DNA of 64,000 nt from Zygnema cylindricum (lineage: Eukaryota; Streptophyta; Zygnematophyceae; Zygnematales; Zygnemataceae): NCBI GenBank assembly GCA_037447655.1, contig JBBHKE010001611.1, forward strand, positions 139,903-203,902. Reading direction: 5' to 3'. Within the stretch, counting starts at the first letter, position 1; the number at the start of each line of letters is the position of its first letter. The notes beneath the pieces are model-generated. The model saw nothing but the letters and a program-made list of their open reading frames with translations, did not search any database and had not been told where the DNA came from. The position numbers were made by a program, and so were the translations under genes. This document shows, piece by piece, positions 1-12,162 of the stretch.

Positions 1-1119
1 TTTTCTTTTCTTGTCTTCGTTTTTGTTTTTCTTTTTGTTTTTCTCGATCTTTGGAAGAGGAGTTCGACTCCAGAAAAAGACAAACTTCAGGAGAAGAACT
101 TAAGGAAGCTTCCAGGAAAGAAGCGCATGAGAGGGACGACATGGCGTTAGGCTCTGCGAGAGGAGAATCACAAAAAAGACATGTGTTCGAATTAAATGGA
201 AAAAAGGTGGTTGAAAGAAGTGTCAAAAAGAGGCTTCTAGAGATGTAATGTCAGCTTTCATATGTGGCAATATTGAGAGAGGTAATGTGGACGACTGGTG
301 AGAGAGATAGCGAGGGAGGGAGAGAATGGGAGAGAGCGAGAGAGTGGAGCGAACGGGAGAGAGAGAATGAGACTACAGTAGTGGAGAAATACAAGAAGCC
401 CTTTGACAGGAAAGTCTAGATAATAAGGGAAGGGAAGATTGGAGGTAATGTAAGGATGCATTTGAACCAACGCCAAGCTTCCCATTGGCCATCACCAATA
501 GTGCGGACCACAGCATTTAAGGTGAGTGTCTATCGATTTAGGAATGATAAATATTGTCTATTGCATGTGTGAGAAGGTTTACGTGCAGTGGTAATTAATG
601 ATATAGTATGAACCATAGCTGAAATGTGTGAAAAGAACATCTATACGAAAACAATAGGAATGCTATATCCTGTGAGTATTATAAACGGGTTTTTCTAGCG
701 GGTGAAACTTCATTGACGCCGTTGCGCTCCCGTTCGCAATAGCTGGCCATCTTGTGACCGTCAAGATCAGAATCCTACGGCATGAACTTCATAAATGGAA
801 ACTGCAAGGAAACAGTAGCAATGGAGATTCACCCTGACAAGGTATGAGGCGTTTCCAATTTCGCACACTTAAAATATCGTTTGTACAATATTGTATGGTG
901 TGATACGTGGACATAGCATACAATAACACATACAATAACGTACCGTACTGTACAGCTCATTTCGTACGGCTAATTGTCACCAACGGAAATCTGTCAAGCC
1001 TCTTGGGGGGGTTAGCGGCAATTCCCTGTCCCGTGAAACAAAATTGTTGTATTGTTTCACTCCAAGTTTTGTTGCCCTATTCTAAATTATCTGACCTAAA
1101 CCTGGCAAAACATTAACGC
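1..1119. other. Intergenic, no gene recognised
   Basis: No convincing coding region. Bases 250-420 are a purine-rich GA tract that opens short arginine/glutamate frames by composition alone. Around 900-960 there are repeated GTAC and ACAATA words of the kind seen elsewhere in the window. Confidence 0.5.
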
Positions 1120-1689
1120 TACACCAATCGTTATTAGCGTTATGAACGCTATATCGGCACCCCCAATCTTTGACCCCAAAACCTGAAATAGAATTACTAA
1201 CACTATTTTATTTTCTACGTTAGTTAAGGCTTTGGTAAATTAGCGTTAATAATTCAAATTTATGATCTTCTTGAATAGTGTGGTGTACGGACGTGTCACT
1301 CCGTAAAAAATGGTACTTTGTTAAGTAAAGAAGTACGAAACATGGATTAAAATAATCGCGATCACACGTAAAACTGCTCTCTGAATAAAAGGCAGAATGA
1401 GATCGTACCTATTTTAGTGTAGAGATATTAATCGCGTATTAATTATACGGCAGAAAACCCAAATTAGAGTTATGAATAAATTGGAGTAAAAGGACGCGAT
1501 GGATTACTATTTGTTTTACCTATTTTAATCTGAGGATCTTGATGGCAGATCCGTTGTACCCAAATAAGCGTTACATATCAATTAGAGTAAATCTTTTTTC
1601 CAAATCTTGAAAAACTCAAATTAGCATTATTAACGCTAATTAATTTTTAACAATAATAATTTAAAAAGGATAATAACGATTGGCGGTGA
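1120..1689. mobile_element. TA-family TIR element, ~570 bp
   Basis: The left end reads tacaccaatcgttattagcg and the right end is its near complement (aacgattggcggtg). The inner left sequence (GAACGCTATATCGGCACCCC) recurs in the copy at 23671. It also shares the phrase GTGTGGTGTACGGAC with the large element at 30726-31719. No transposase frame is visible, so this is a non-autonomous copy. Confidence 0.7.
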
Positions 1690-2185
1690 AGTTAACACAT
1701 AATACTAATTTATTTATAGATTCCCAGAGTGTACAGAACTGTAGCCCCTAAGTCCGTGTTTACATCGTCGATCTTTAACAAGTTTGAGCGATTTACTCCC
1801 GGCTTTATGAATCGAAATGCGAGTGCACTTTTCCGTGTCAACACACTCACTATCCCTCGTCGACGCCGGTACCTTCACTTTTCTGTACTTTAAAACAAAA
1901 TAACAAGCAATTCTTGTACGGGATGACACTTTTTGTACATTACACTTTTTAGATATCTCTTAAACTCACTGTAAATGACACTTACCTATACTAGGGAAAT
2001 AGAATAGGGTTTTACTATAAAAAACGCAATGGTGAAACCATCAAAGTACAAAACATGATTGAGATGGAAAATTGTTGACAACCATTAAAGGTAAGAGTTG
2101 GGGAAACCAAAAGGACTAACAAACCTTTCAAAAACTAAGGGCAAGAAACCAAAAGCTAAAAAAACAAATAAACAAACAAAAACCA
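1690..2185. other. Intergenic, nothing recognised
   Basis: AT-rich sequence up to the Copia left LTR. The last ~40 bp are an A-rich run (repeated aaacaaa) immediately before the LTR. No gene or structured repeat seen. Confidence 0.5.
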
Positions 2186-2532
2186 TGTAGAGATTAGTGA
2201 TTTCTTAGGTATTTTCTAGGTCTTCAAATAGAAAAGAAAAGAGACTAGATAATTAGTCCGCCTGACTCCTAATCTCTCTCAAGTTCCCACACTTGTAGAC
2301 ACTGAAGACTTAGGAGAGAGAGAGGAAGTCATGGTTGAGGGAGGAGAGGACAAGAAGATAGTGGAGAATAAGAGTGATAAAGTCACTTTTACACAAAAAG
2401 GTGAGTCCGGTAAGACTCGCACCTTTAACCGGCAGAGCGAGGCGTAGCCGTCCGCTCTAACCGGTAAGTAAAAGAAAACCGTTGAAAAATATAGGGTCCG
2501 ATAAGTATTTATAGATGTAAGTGTATCATAAA
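2186..2532 (+). repeat. Copia left LTR (recognisable part)
   Basis: Direct repeat of 7377-7771, starting TGTAGAGATTAGTG. The shared part ends near 2532. Bases 2533-3190 are the untranslated leader or an LTR remainder without a partner downstream. No primer-binding site complementary to initiator Met tRNA was found after it. Confidence 0.75.
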
Positions 2533-3196
2533 CCATTTAACTAGTTATGGGGACGTAGCATAACATAGAACCAGTTATACGATACCCCGCATGAAATAAA
2601 TGTACCGGACAATTGTTTGAACAAACAACATTAAAAGTTGGTCTACTTTGGACGGCTCCCATGAGGGCCGACATCACGGAATGACCATCTTGGCTGTTTA
2701 TGGACATAACGTCACCAAATGACACGTGGCAGACTTACATTGCTTTACTGAATTCAATGAGTACTTCAGAACAAATTAAAGGGCGACAAAGGTCTCCGGC
2801 TAAGCCACGTTGTACACCTACCCTACAAAAGGTACCACGGCTTATGTACCTTACTTTACCATACAGTCTTCGGATTGGATATAAACTTCAATAATAGAGG
2901 TTTCGAGAGGGATTTTAGGACTTAGGAAAATATGAGGCAACCGCCTCTCTCCCAACAAGCTTGTATAAAAAAGGCTAACTTTGGCCGCTTATAATTAACT
3001 ACTCATTTGAGCAAATTTGTAGATATCTCTTGCGTCTGACTCAGGGGAGTCGGGCCCTCAAAGAGGTGAGGTAAATCACATCTGTTAGGGTTCAGACTGA
3101 CTGTTATTCTTGTGCAAAGTGGGAGTGAGAGGAAGGCTGAGGAGGCCGTCGGTAATCTATGGAGGTCCACTTGGATTCGGTGGCGTCAAATTCAAT

Positions 3197-4095
3197 ATGG
3201 GAGCCGAACAAATAGAGGAGACGGATGATAGTGAAAAAAAAGGCATTATCATTGACAAAGGAAAAGGGAAGGGAAAGGAGAATCTTACTCCGATCGCTCC
3301 AGTCATTGCATCTGGGTCAGCTACAAGGACAGTCAAAACAAAGGCAAATGATGCAGAGATCTGGGACTACAGTAATGAAGTAGCAAAACATCTTATCCTT
3401 AGGCACCTCAATCAAGAAGTAGCTACCCCTCATCTAATGGTAGTCAAAGCAACAAACATCTAGGAAGCTATTGTTGATGAATACAAGAGCACTACACTTC
3501 AACAACAACAACTAGCTGTTCAGAGGATCAACTCATACTTTCACAAAGGGGGCAAAATGTTGGATTTTTGCAATGATTTAGCAGAACTCTTCATAGAGCT
3601 TGAAAGTGCTAAAAGGTAGCTGACAAAAAAACAAAATGTAAACAGTCTAATCATGAAACTGTCGGATGAGTACAAAAACATAGTAAATCGTGTACAAGAG
3701 CTGCCAGATCATAGGTGAATTTGGAACTCAGTGGTAGGAATGATTCTTGTTCGTGAAAACACCATGGAGATTTGTAGAGGGGGGGAGAGTGCACACACAC
3801 TCGTTGCCGAAACAGACTATGGGATCGAGACTTTTAGAAACCTTACAAGAAATTTGGAGGAGGAAATCGAGGCAATCAAGGAGAAAGACTTGAAAGGGGT
3901 GCTCCGAAAGGAGTATGTCGTTTCTGCAAAAAGTTTGGACACTATATGGCTGATTGGAACCGGGTGGCGAAACGAAGAAACAAAAAGGGATCCGAAAAAC
4001 CAAACTCGGGTGGAAAAAAAAAGGTATTTGCGGCTATAGAAGTGGAAGAGGACAATATAGAGGATCTGAATGAAGAAATTGACGACCACTTTTGA
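3197..4095 (+). pseudogene. Copia gag remnant
   Basis: Pieces of a Copia capsid/nucleocapsid polyprotein, which would package element RNA in cytoplasmic particles. The reading starts at ATG 3197. It runs through an acidic/lysine-rich leader (KGKGKGKEN), then the helical gag region (IWDYSNEVAKHLILRHL at about 3358-3408, LQQQQLAVQRINSYFHKGG at about 3500-3560), with in-frame stops near 3461, 3617 and 3716. A zinc knuckle is visible at 3923-3965 in a shifted frame as C-x2-C-x4-H-x4-W: the last cysteine of the usual CCHC box has become tryptophan. The order and the pol remnant downstream support the call. It cannot make a full gag protein. Confidence 0.75.
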
Positions 4096-4139
4096 ACGAA
4101 CAGCTGGAGAAGAAGGAGACCAAGTCTAAAATTCCAAGA

Positions 4140-7100
4140 TTTAAAAGTGTGCCTTCGGAGGTATGAGAGAACTTGAGGAAGGATGGATTATTGATTCTAG
4201 GGCATCTATGCAAATGTGTAGAGAGAAGAGTTTGTTTATGAGTCTTAAGAAGATTTTTTCAGTTGATATAGGATATGGAGATGGTAGGGTTGTAAATACT
4301 ACCTTAGTAGGGTCGGTTGATCTGAAAGTCCAGGTAGAATGAAAAGTATACATGGTAACCCTCAAAAGTGTTCTCTATCTACCTCAACTGAACAAAAACC
4401 TCATATCTAGCTTTGTACTAGATGATAAAGGGTTTGAAACTAATACTAAGAAGGGTGTCTTCACAGCTAGCTTTGACGGTAACACTTATTTCATACCTGT
4501 GAAAGGAAGTCAATGAATGTTCAGATTGGTTCTGAGTAATGGAAAGAAATGACTTTTGTATTTGTGTGTGAATGATATGATGATGTGGCACAAAAGACTT
4601 GGACATCTACATGCAGAAAAATTAAAAGAAATGAAAGAAAAGCGAGTGATAGAGGGAATGCATTTTGGAAATGATGAAGTATTAGGAGATTGCATTCGAT
4701 TTGCTTAAGGGAAAATACATAAGATACCGTTTCCTAAAACTGCCACCGATAGACGACTGCAAATACTAGATCTAGTACACAATGATTTATAGGGACCAGC
4801 CAGAGTTCCCTCACCTAGAGGAAAGAGGTATATGATAACTATGACAGGCGATAGGTCTAGGTATTCTACGGTTTACTTTATCACACATAAGTCACAAGCA
4901 GCCAGATGATTCATAAGATATAAAGCTTGGGGTGAAAAGTTACATGAGACACTTATCAAGAGAATAACAAGTGATAACAGGGGGAATATACCTCAAATCA
5001 GTTTGAGGAATATTTTAAAGGGGAGGAGATTCAACACCATAAACCTGTTCGCCATAATCCTGAACAAAATGGGGTTGCAAAAAGACTAAAAAACTTTAGG
5101 GAAGAGTGCAAAGTGTATGCTGAATGACAAAAAGATAGCAATAAGATTTTGGGCAAAGGCCATGAACAGTGCCAATTATCTCCAAAATAAAATACTAACA
5201 TCTGTTGTAAAAGACACAACACCTTATGAAAGATGGATACGCACAAAACCAGTTTTAACTCATCTCAAGGTCTTCATAAGTCAAAATGGAAATTACACTT
5301 GAGAGGGAGACCAGAATATCTATTGGGGTATGATGTTGACACAAAAGGATATACAGTGTATGACATTGAGAGAAAGGATCTAGTCTTCGCCAAGCACTTA
5401 GTGGTAATGGATGAAGGGAAATCCATAGATGCATTTAAATATACAAAAATTATATGAGTCACATTCGAAAATGAGAAAGTTGATGTCATAAAAGTGCTCC
5501 CACAGTAAAGGTAATAGCAGAGGAACTAGCCGTTAATGAAATTCATAGCAAAGATGAACAGTTTTAAAATGCTGTGAATTAACTCGAAACAGATAGAATG
5601 AAACAAGAGGAAGATAAAAGATATATGAATTCAAATGAAAGGGGAGATGAAGAAAAGAAAGAAGAAATCTGAGAATGCCATCAATATCAGCTTCAGAGTT
5701 TGAGGGAGGACGAAGAAGCAACAAACGAATTTAGGAAAGACAACTGAATAACAAGGTTACTAAGCTGTCACACCCAAGTGAGCCAGAGAGATATATGGAG
5801 GTAGTGAACAATACGGAGAAAAAATAGTAGATCACTGCCATAAATAAGTAGATGGCTTATATTATAGAGGCACCACATGGGAGCTGGTGGACTACCCAAC
5901 AGACAAAAAAACCGATAGGATGTAAGTGGATTTTCAAACTTAAACTAAATCCTGACAACACTATTGAGAGATATAAGGCTTGGCTAGTGGTATAAATGGT
6001 ATATACAGAAAGAAGGGATTGATTGTGAGGAGACCTTTGCTTCAGTAATGAGATTCCCATCCGTCCGAATTCTCCTAAGCTTCGCAGCAGCGGAAGACAT
6101 GGAGGTTCATCAGATAGACATAAAAATTGCTTTCCTTAATGGAAAACTTAAAAAATAGATCTTCATGAAGCTGCCAGAGGGGTTTGTGAAAATGTGTGAG
6201 GAAAACAAGGTATGCAGGTTAATAAAGTCACTGTATAGACTGAAATAAGCTCCAAGGCAACGGAACAAGGCATTGGATGAATTTGTGACCGGACTTGGTT
6301 AAATAATGATTAGCTTAAATCACTCAATTTACTTGTTTGAAGATGATGAATGTGTTATCTTTATTGAAGTGTATGTTGATAATTTACTTTTTTTAAGTCA
6401 GTCATTGGAAAAGATAAGTAAGCTAAAGATAGACTTAAAGGGGTGGTTTGATATGAAAAACTTAGGAGAGGCTAAATATATCTTACGAATTCAAATGGAA
6501 AGGGATATGGGGAAAAAAATCATCAGATTAACACAAAAAAAGGCAATAGGAATTATGTTGGAAAATTTCCAAATAGTGAAAGCCAACAATTGCTCTACTC
6601 CAATGGAATTGAAGAAAGTGAGTGAGGGGAGTTGGGATGAAGCAATTGTTGTCTGAGACATTCACATGAGTGAAGAAGAGGAAGCATTCATGATAGGTAT
6701 TCTATATACACAGGTTGTAGGCAGTTTGATTTACTTTATGAACTACACTAGGCGTGATATTGCAACGGCAGTAGGAATTCTGAGTATGAGTCTTAATGAT
6801 CATAAAAATAGAGATTAGGAGGCAGCAAAGAGAGGCATGAGATATCTGTTGGGAACTTAGGAGTTGTGGTTGCATTTGGGTGGGGACAATATTGATATCA
6901 CTACATGGAGTGTTGCCAGTTATCGAGATGCTTTGAGGAGATGCACTTCAGGATATGTATTGTATGTTGGTAAAGGTGCTTGCTGTTAGAGTAGTAAGCA
7001 ACAAAAAGTGAGTTCCCAGTCCACCATGGAGGCTGAGTATATGGCCTCTTGTTCAACAGTGAAAGAGTTGATGTGGATTAAGTCATTGTTGCAAGATTTT

Positions 7101-7362
7101 GGTTTCATGAAGGTTGGGACACATAAAATATTTTGCGATGATCAGGCTGCAATAGCTATTGCAGAAAATCAAAATATCACTTTAAAACAAAACATATGGA
7201 TATAAGATTAAGCTTTGTAAGGGAAAAAGTAGAGAACAAAGTGATCAGTTTGGAATATAAGCCGGATAGGGAGATGATAGCTGACATGATGACAAAGCCT
7301 GTTCCCTCTCATAAATTAAACTTTTGTAGAGTTAGATGTGGACTGAAACTTAAAATAGACTA
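4140..7362 (+). pseudogene. Copia pol remnant (protease, integrase, RT, RNase H)
   Basis: Polyprotein remains in Copia order. Protease: GWIIDSRAS at about 4180, where the catalytic Asp-Ser-Gly reads Asp-Ser-Arg. GAG-pre-integrase: MWHKRLGHLHAEKLKEM at about 4582. Integrase core: fragments to about 5300 (TLGKSAKCML, PYERWIRTKP). Reverse transcriptase: starts near 5870 (KPIGCKWIFKLKLNPDNTIE) and its active-site segment VYVDNLLFL lies near 6370, where the second Asp of YVDD is Asn. RNase H: STMEAEYMA near 7021 and the dipeptide DD in IFCDDQAAIAIAE near 7131. The longest uninterrupted pieces are about 117 codons. Multiple stops and shifts separate all domains, so the copy is dead. Family identity is certain; exact boundaries are approximate. 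Confidence 0.85.
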
Positions 7363-7376
7363 GAAAATAAGGAGAG

Positions 7377-7771
7377 TGTAGAAATTAGTGATTTCTTAGG
7401 TATTTTCTAGGTATTCAAATACAAAAGAAAGAGATTAGATAATTAGTCCGCCTGACTCATAATCTCTCTCTCTCAAGTTCCCACACTTGTTGTAGTCACT
7501 GAAAACTTAGGAGAGAGAGAGGAAGCCATGGATGACGGAGGGGAGGACACTTAAGAGAGAGAGAGAGGAGGCCATGGTTGAGGGAGGGGAGGACAAGAAG
7601 ATAGTGGAGAATAAGAGTGACAAAGTCACTCTTACACAAAAAGGTGAGTCCGGTAGGACTTAAACCTTTAACTGGCAGAGCGAGGCGTAGCCGTCGGCTC
7701 TAACCGATAAGTCGTAGAAGATCATTGAAGTATATAGGATTTGATAACTACTTATAGATGTAAGTGTAGTC
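7377..7771 (+). repeat. Copia right LTR (truncated)
   Basis: Matches 2186-2532. It is about 48 bp longer because of a short internal tandem duplication at about 7508-7600 (the gagagagaggaRgccatgg unit occurs twice). The similarity ends at AGTGTA, after which unrelated sequence leading to the minisatellite begins. Confidence 0.75.
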
Positions 7772-7929
7772 GTCCTCGCTATTTTGGTAAGGAGAGGGAG
7801 AGCTAAAGAGAGCATCCTTCTCCCTCTCCCTAGATTTTTCTCTCCCTTTTCCTCTTTCTTTCCCTCACTCTATTTCGATGAGTAAAAAAGCAACCTGCTC
7901 TTTCTGTGATACTCTATTTTCTTTCCGTC

Positions 7930-8620
7930 TTCCTTCTTGAGGAGAGAAAGCTTGAGAAAGCGGCCTGCTCTTTCTCTCTTTTCTCTCACTCTATTACTCG
8001 TGCGCTTTATTTTTGTAATACCCTCTCTCACCCTCTCTCCCTCATTTGGTGGAGAGAAAGAGCTAGAGAGAAGAGACTGCCCTCCCTCTCCTTCTTTCCC
8101 TCTTTTGGTGGAGAGCAAGAGGTTGAGAGAATAGACCATCCTTCCTCTCTCTCTCTCGTTTCTTTGGTGGAGAGCAAGAGCTAGAGACAACATACCGTCT
8201 TTCCTATGTCTCTCTCACTTTTGGTGGAGAGCAAGAGCTGGAGAGAACAAACCACCCTCCCTCTCTCTCTCTTTTTCTTTTGGTAGGGAGCAAGAGCTAA
8301 AGAGAATAGACTGCCCTCCCTCTCTCTCTCTCCCTCTTTTGGTGGAGAGCCAAAGCTTAAGAGTATTGACCGCCCTCCCTCTCTCCCTCCTTTTCTTTTG
8401 GTGGGGAGCAAGAGCTTGAGAGAACAAACCGTCCTCCCTCTCTCCCTCTCCTTTTTTTGATCGAGAGCAAGAGCTAGAGAGAACAAGCCGCCCTCCATCT
8501 CTCTCTTGCCCTCTTTTGTTGGAGAGCAAGAGCTAAAGATAACAATCCGCCCTCCCTAGTTCTATCCATATTTTTTGGTGGAGAGTAAGAGTTAGAGAGA
8601 AGAGATCGCCCTCCCTCTCA
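7930..8620. repeat. ~59-bp minisatellite, about 11 units
   Basis: The word ggtggagagcaagagctaga recurs at about 8048, 8108, 8166, 8223, 8282, 8341, 8400, 8460, 8519 and 8577, each followed by ccgccctccctctctctctc. Spacing is 58-60 bp. Because the period is near a multiple of three, long arginine/glutamate-rich frames stay open on the minus strand; these are artefacts of the repeat. Confidence 0.85.
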
Positions 8621-8840
8621 CCATTTTCCTGCAGAGGGGAAGTTGCAGTGAGGCGGCCCCGCTATCCATGACGTTCACAGTATCGATAACATTTTTTTTG
8701 ATTTGGAACCTCCTCTCTCGCACTTTTGGTGGAAAGTAAGAGTTAAAGAGAACAGATCGCCCTCCCTCTCTCCATTTTTCTACAAAAGAGAAGTTGCAGT
8801 GAGGCAACTCATCTACCTATGATGTTCATAGTATCGATAA
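8600..8840. repeat. Two diverged units linking minisatellite to ~525-bp repeat
   Basis: The string gaagttgcagtgaggc plus the following gttcaYagtatcgataac occurs at 8640-8690 and again at 8790-8843, with another minisatellite unit (ggtggaaagtaagag, 8722) between. This is a ~150-bp compound unit in which the 59-bp repeat and the start of the 525-bp repeat are fused. Confidence 0.6.
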
Positions 8841-9138
8841 CCTTTTCTTTGATTTGGAACTTTAAAAAAATGTTATTTTTGGTTTAAAGTTCTTGACCGC
8901 TGCGAGTATTAGTTTAATCATTTTTTACGACAACATCATTGGCCGCCGACTTTTGAATCAATTATTTTTCAGCCGAGGGTAGTTTCGACGTGATGCCAGT
9001 TTGACGTCATTTCTGATCGGAATCGAACTCATGGAAAACCACCCTTACGAGGTCAAAATATAACGTTCAGTATGGTAGACTCTGAATCGCTTATAGTGTT
9101 AATGTTTTTGTAGCCGCTCAAAACATCTTTTCTCCATA
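8821..9138. repeat. ~525-bp tandem repeat, unit 1, left part
   Basis: Starts gatgttcatagtatcgataa and is about 95% identical by eye to 17091-17410. The unit is interrupted at 9138/16869 by the Gypsy insertion and continues at 16869-17090. Confidence 0.85.
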
Positions 9139-10107
9139 TGTAACAGCAATAGCGGATCGAACTTGTTTATAAAGGGGTATTTAGGTATTATGATTATAGA
9201 GTACTAAATTTGGTAGACGTCCGCGAAAGAATCACCCTATTTGGAGTTATATTTTTAAAAGTTATAGCGATGGGTGTATTTAGGTGATAGCGTGGGGTCT
9301 TAATAACAAGTGGGTATCATTGAAACGAGTTAAGGGTCAAATTAGTACCGAAATTACGCGTGTACGTTTCTTAAAGTTCTAACAGGACGTTTAGTATGCA
9401 CGGTGGTTCGTTTCGTACAAATTTTAGTACGAAACGTCACTTTTACTTAAGGGAATTTCGTTGGAAGTTTCGCGTGCGAAATTTGTTACGCACGATCGTG
9501 CGAAGTCACGTTTCGTTTGGCGCGCACTTTTGCACGTAAATGTTACGTAGTGAAACGTAACGTTTGATTGGTTAGTAAAGTGCTAAGTAGTTAGTAAGAA
9601 ATTTCGCACGTTTTTGCATTGGTCAGTCTGAGTCTTTGCTGATCAATGATTGGCCCAGGTAAAAGCCTGTTAAAACGGAGCGTTGACTCTGGCCTGGCGA
9701 GTCCAGGGCGATGATGGATAAATAGTGAAGTGTAAGAGGAGAGTAGACATCTTTTCCTTTGGAAAAGTTTGTGGAAATTCCGGCTGATCTTGGTCCTGAG
9801 CGATTAATACCAAATTGGAGAAAAGGCATTTTTGCATTGAAATCTCTTACTAACTAAATAGTGTTTTAGTAGTTAAGAGATAGAATTATTAAGAGTGGAG
9901 AGTAGAGGAAACACTTTAATTTGAAGGGTTGAGCCACGAGGGCAAGAGACCAAGCTAATATTATGTGGACAGAAGCTTCTTCTAATTTAAAGTTTATCCT
10001 TATGTGAGTGTTTTCCAATGTGGATGTGTATTTTCCAATGTGTGGAATGTGTGGTTGAAATTGATTGAAGTAATGGGATTTTCAGAGAGGTAGGAAATCT
10101 TGTTACA
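9139..10107 (+). repeat. Gypsy 5' LTR
   Basis: 969 bp, TG...CA, paired with 15895-16863. It contains the element's promoter by position. A 68-codon antisense frame at 9623-9829 is conserved in both LTRs simply because the LTRs are copies. Confidence 0.93.
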
Positions 10108-10109
10108 TA

Positions 10110-10121
10110 TGGTATCAGAGC
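10110..10121 (+). other. Primer-binding site (initiator Met tRNA)
   Basis: tggtatcagagc lies 2 bp after the 5' LTR. It is the classic complement of the 3' end of initiator methionine tRNA used by most plant LTR retrotransposons. Confidence 0.88.
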
Positions 10122-10831
10122 TTGGTTAAAAGCCAAAGAGAAGCTTGCTCACCGGAAAATCGACTGCTTTGACCAGTGAAGGTACTCTGACCCGGGTTGG
10201 TGGAACCACAATGTGAGTGGTAGGGGATTGGAGGGACACTAAGTGACCACAGTGCCAGCGGCCGCTGGTTAGTTGCGGGGCGTGCTTAGGTCCTCAAGAC
10301 TAAGGCGGGGTGGGCAGTGTAGCCACCGCTGAAGCTCACTCCAATTACCTAGAGGCAAAACAAACTTGCCTTCTCTTAGCAATGATTCATGTGTAGAGGG
10401 AGGGCCTGAAGCCATGAAGGGTGAGGATGTGAGGATTAGAGAGTAAATGATCCTGATGTAGTGGGAAGTGGAAATTTGCTAATGGAGGAGAAGGAAAGTG
10501 GAGTACTTTACTACTTCAAGAGCAAAAGATTCCAGAAATGACTCAAAACTTTTCAAACCCTAAATTGTTACTTTTGATTGATTTCAATTTTGCTGTTGCA
10601 AAATTTATGGGAAAATTCTTACCTTCTGTTTCAATGTTGGGAAATCGAAAATTTGAATTTGTACTAACTTATTGTCAATGTCTTTTTAATTTCTCAGATC
10701 TTGATTTTTTTAAAGGATTTTTTAAGGAGAAGAAGTCTTAGATTGGAGCAATCTGAGGACTTCAAATCTGCATCAAACTTCATAGTGAAATTATACTCTA
10801 TCTTTCTTTTGCTTTATTTCATTGTGTGATA
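10122..10831 (+). other. Gypsy untranslated leader
   Basis: About 710 bp between the primer site and the gag ATG. It holds a short upstream frame (10538-10741, 67 codons, hydrophobic, no recognised domain) that may be chance. Confidence 0.6.
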
Positions 10832-12148
10832 ATGGCAAATTCTGCATTGAAACGTGAAATGGAGAATGCGTTGAATGTGTTGAAGAAGAGGACTGTGAAA
10901 TTGGTCAAAAGATTCAATAATCATGCTGCCGTTGTGAATGAAACCATTTCCGAATTGAAAAGTGAATTAAAAGTTGTCAAAGAAAATGGAAATGTTTCAA
11001 ATGAGAAATTAGATGAAATTATTAACTTAATTCAGACCAAGAATGATATGAATGACCAAAAGGGTGAGAGTAGTAAATGGAATGTCAGTTTTAGGGAGGA
11101 TGATCATGATAGACCTAAAAAGATAAGGGATCTGAAATTGTCTATTAGTGAGGCACCATCGTTTGATGGTAAGAGGATTGATGAGTTAGATGCTTGGATT
11201 TTTCATATGGAATATTATTTGGAGTCTAGAAATTGCGATCGTGATGATTACACTTCTTTTGCTGTTAACTGTCTGAAAGGCGATGCTCAGATTTGGTATT
11301 ATACTCAGAGAAGGTCTAAATTGATTCCTGATAATGTTGATTGGGAAACTTTTAAAACCGCGATCAAATCGCGTTTTTTGTCTGTCACTTTTAAATCCAG
11401 AATGGAAGAAAAGAGGCTGAATTGTAAGCAGACTGGATCTGTGAAGGATTATATTGTGGAATTTGACTCATCTAGTATTCATGTCATAGGTTTGCCTGAT
11501 GAAATGGCTAAATTGCATTTCTTGAACTATTTGAATCCTATACTGAAATCAGAACCAAAACATCAAAAATTTAATAATTTGAAGGAATTACAAGATAAGT
11601 CATTGGAATTAGAGGATCAATTCGGGTATAATCGGGAAACTCGATCACTCGGGAGTAATTTGAATGAAGTATTAGAGTGAGATGAGGAGGAATTTGTTGA
11701 AGAGGGTCTGAATGCTGGTCTGGTGAATAGGCAAAATATCTTTAAGGGAAATCAAAGGGGTGGACATAGTGTTAATGCAGGAAATAAATTTAACAATAGA
11801 GGAGGGTAATTTCAAAGTCTTAAACCAAGCATTAATGCCCAAAAGCCTAACCTTACCATCCCCACATGCACTATTTGTCAAAGAAAGGGTCATAGAGCAT
11901 TTGAGGGTGCACAACTGAAAAAGATTAACTGTTATAACTGTGGAGAGGAGGGACATTTTAGTAGGGATTGCATAAAACCCAAAAAGAAAGTCACTTGTTT
12001 CAAATGCGGAGGTCCAGATCATTACGCTAAAGACTGTACAGATAAAGGTTCTCTCAAAACAGTCGATGTAAATGAAGGTCTCCAAGAGGATATTGCATTA
12101 TATCTAGCTGAGCAGGAAGCTCAGGAGGTGGGAAACGGAAAGGACTAA
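10832..12148 (+). pseudogene. Gypsy gag (two in-frame stops)
   Basis: Capsid/nucleocapsid polyprotein of the element. ATG 10832 is the first good start (MANSALKREMENALNVLKK). Residues 1-80 look like a coiled coil. A retrotransposon gag domain follows (APSFDGKRIDELDAWIFHME, CLKGDAQIWYY, WETFKTAIKSRF). A TGA at 11678-11680 and a TAA at 11807-11809 interrupt the frame, which otherwise stays open to TAA 12146. After the stops come two good CCHC zinc knuckles (CYNCGEEGHFSRDC and CFKCGGPDHYAKDC, about 11930-12045) and a third, upstream, in which the His/Cys half is lost (CTICQRKGH...). The protease-pol frame starts in the -1 frame relative to gag. The sequence is close to functional, consistent with a recent insertion. 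Confidence 0.88.
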
Positions 12149-12162
12149 CTGAAAGTCCTCAG

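Larger units (their letters stand above)
2186..7771 (+). mobile_element. Decayed Copia-type LTR retrotransposon
   Basis: Two direct repeats (2186-2532 and 7377-7771) flank gag-like and pol-like remnants in the Copia order gag, protease, integrase, reverse transcriptase, RNase H. Both repeats begin TGTAG, and the right one is preceded by a purine tract (aaaataaggagag, 7364-7376) of polypurine type. The repeat similarity stops at AGTGTA in both copies without a clear CA end, and no target duplication is visible, so the right LTR is probably truncated where the neighbouring minisatellite begins. Many stops and frameshifts in every domain make this an old, inactive copy. Confidence 0.88.

Noticed and set aside
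3817-4089. Minus-strand 90-codon frame
   Set aside because: Shadow of the Copia gag remnant, which is identified on the plus strand by its zinc knuckle and order.
7870-8529. Minus-strand frames repeating SLALALHQK-like blocks
   Set aside because: A 59-bp minisatellite translated; the repeats are in DNA, with no start context or family.
9623-9829. 68-codon antisense frame conserved in both Gypsy LTRs
   Set aside because: Conservation follows from LTR duplication; no known protein or expression signal.
11672-12085. 137-codon minus-strand frame
   Set aside because: Shadow of the Gypsy gag zinc-knuckle region on the plus strand.
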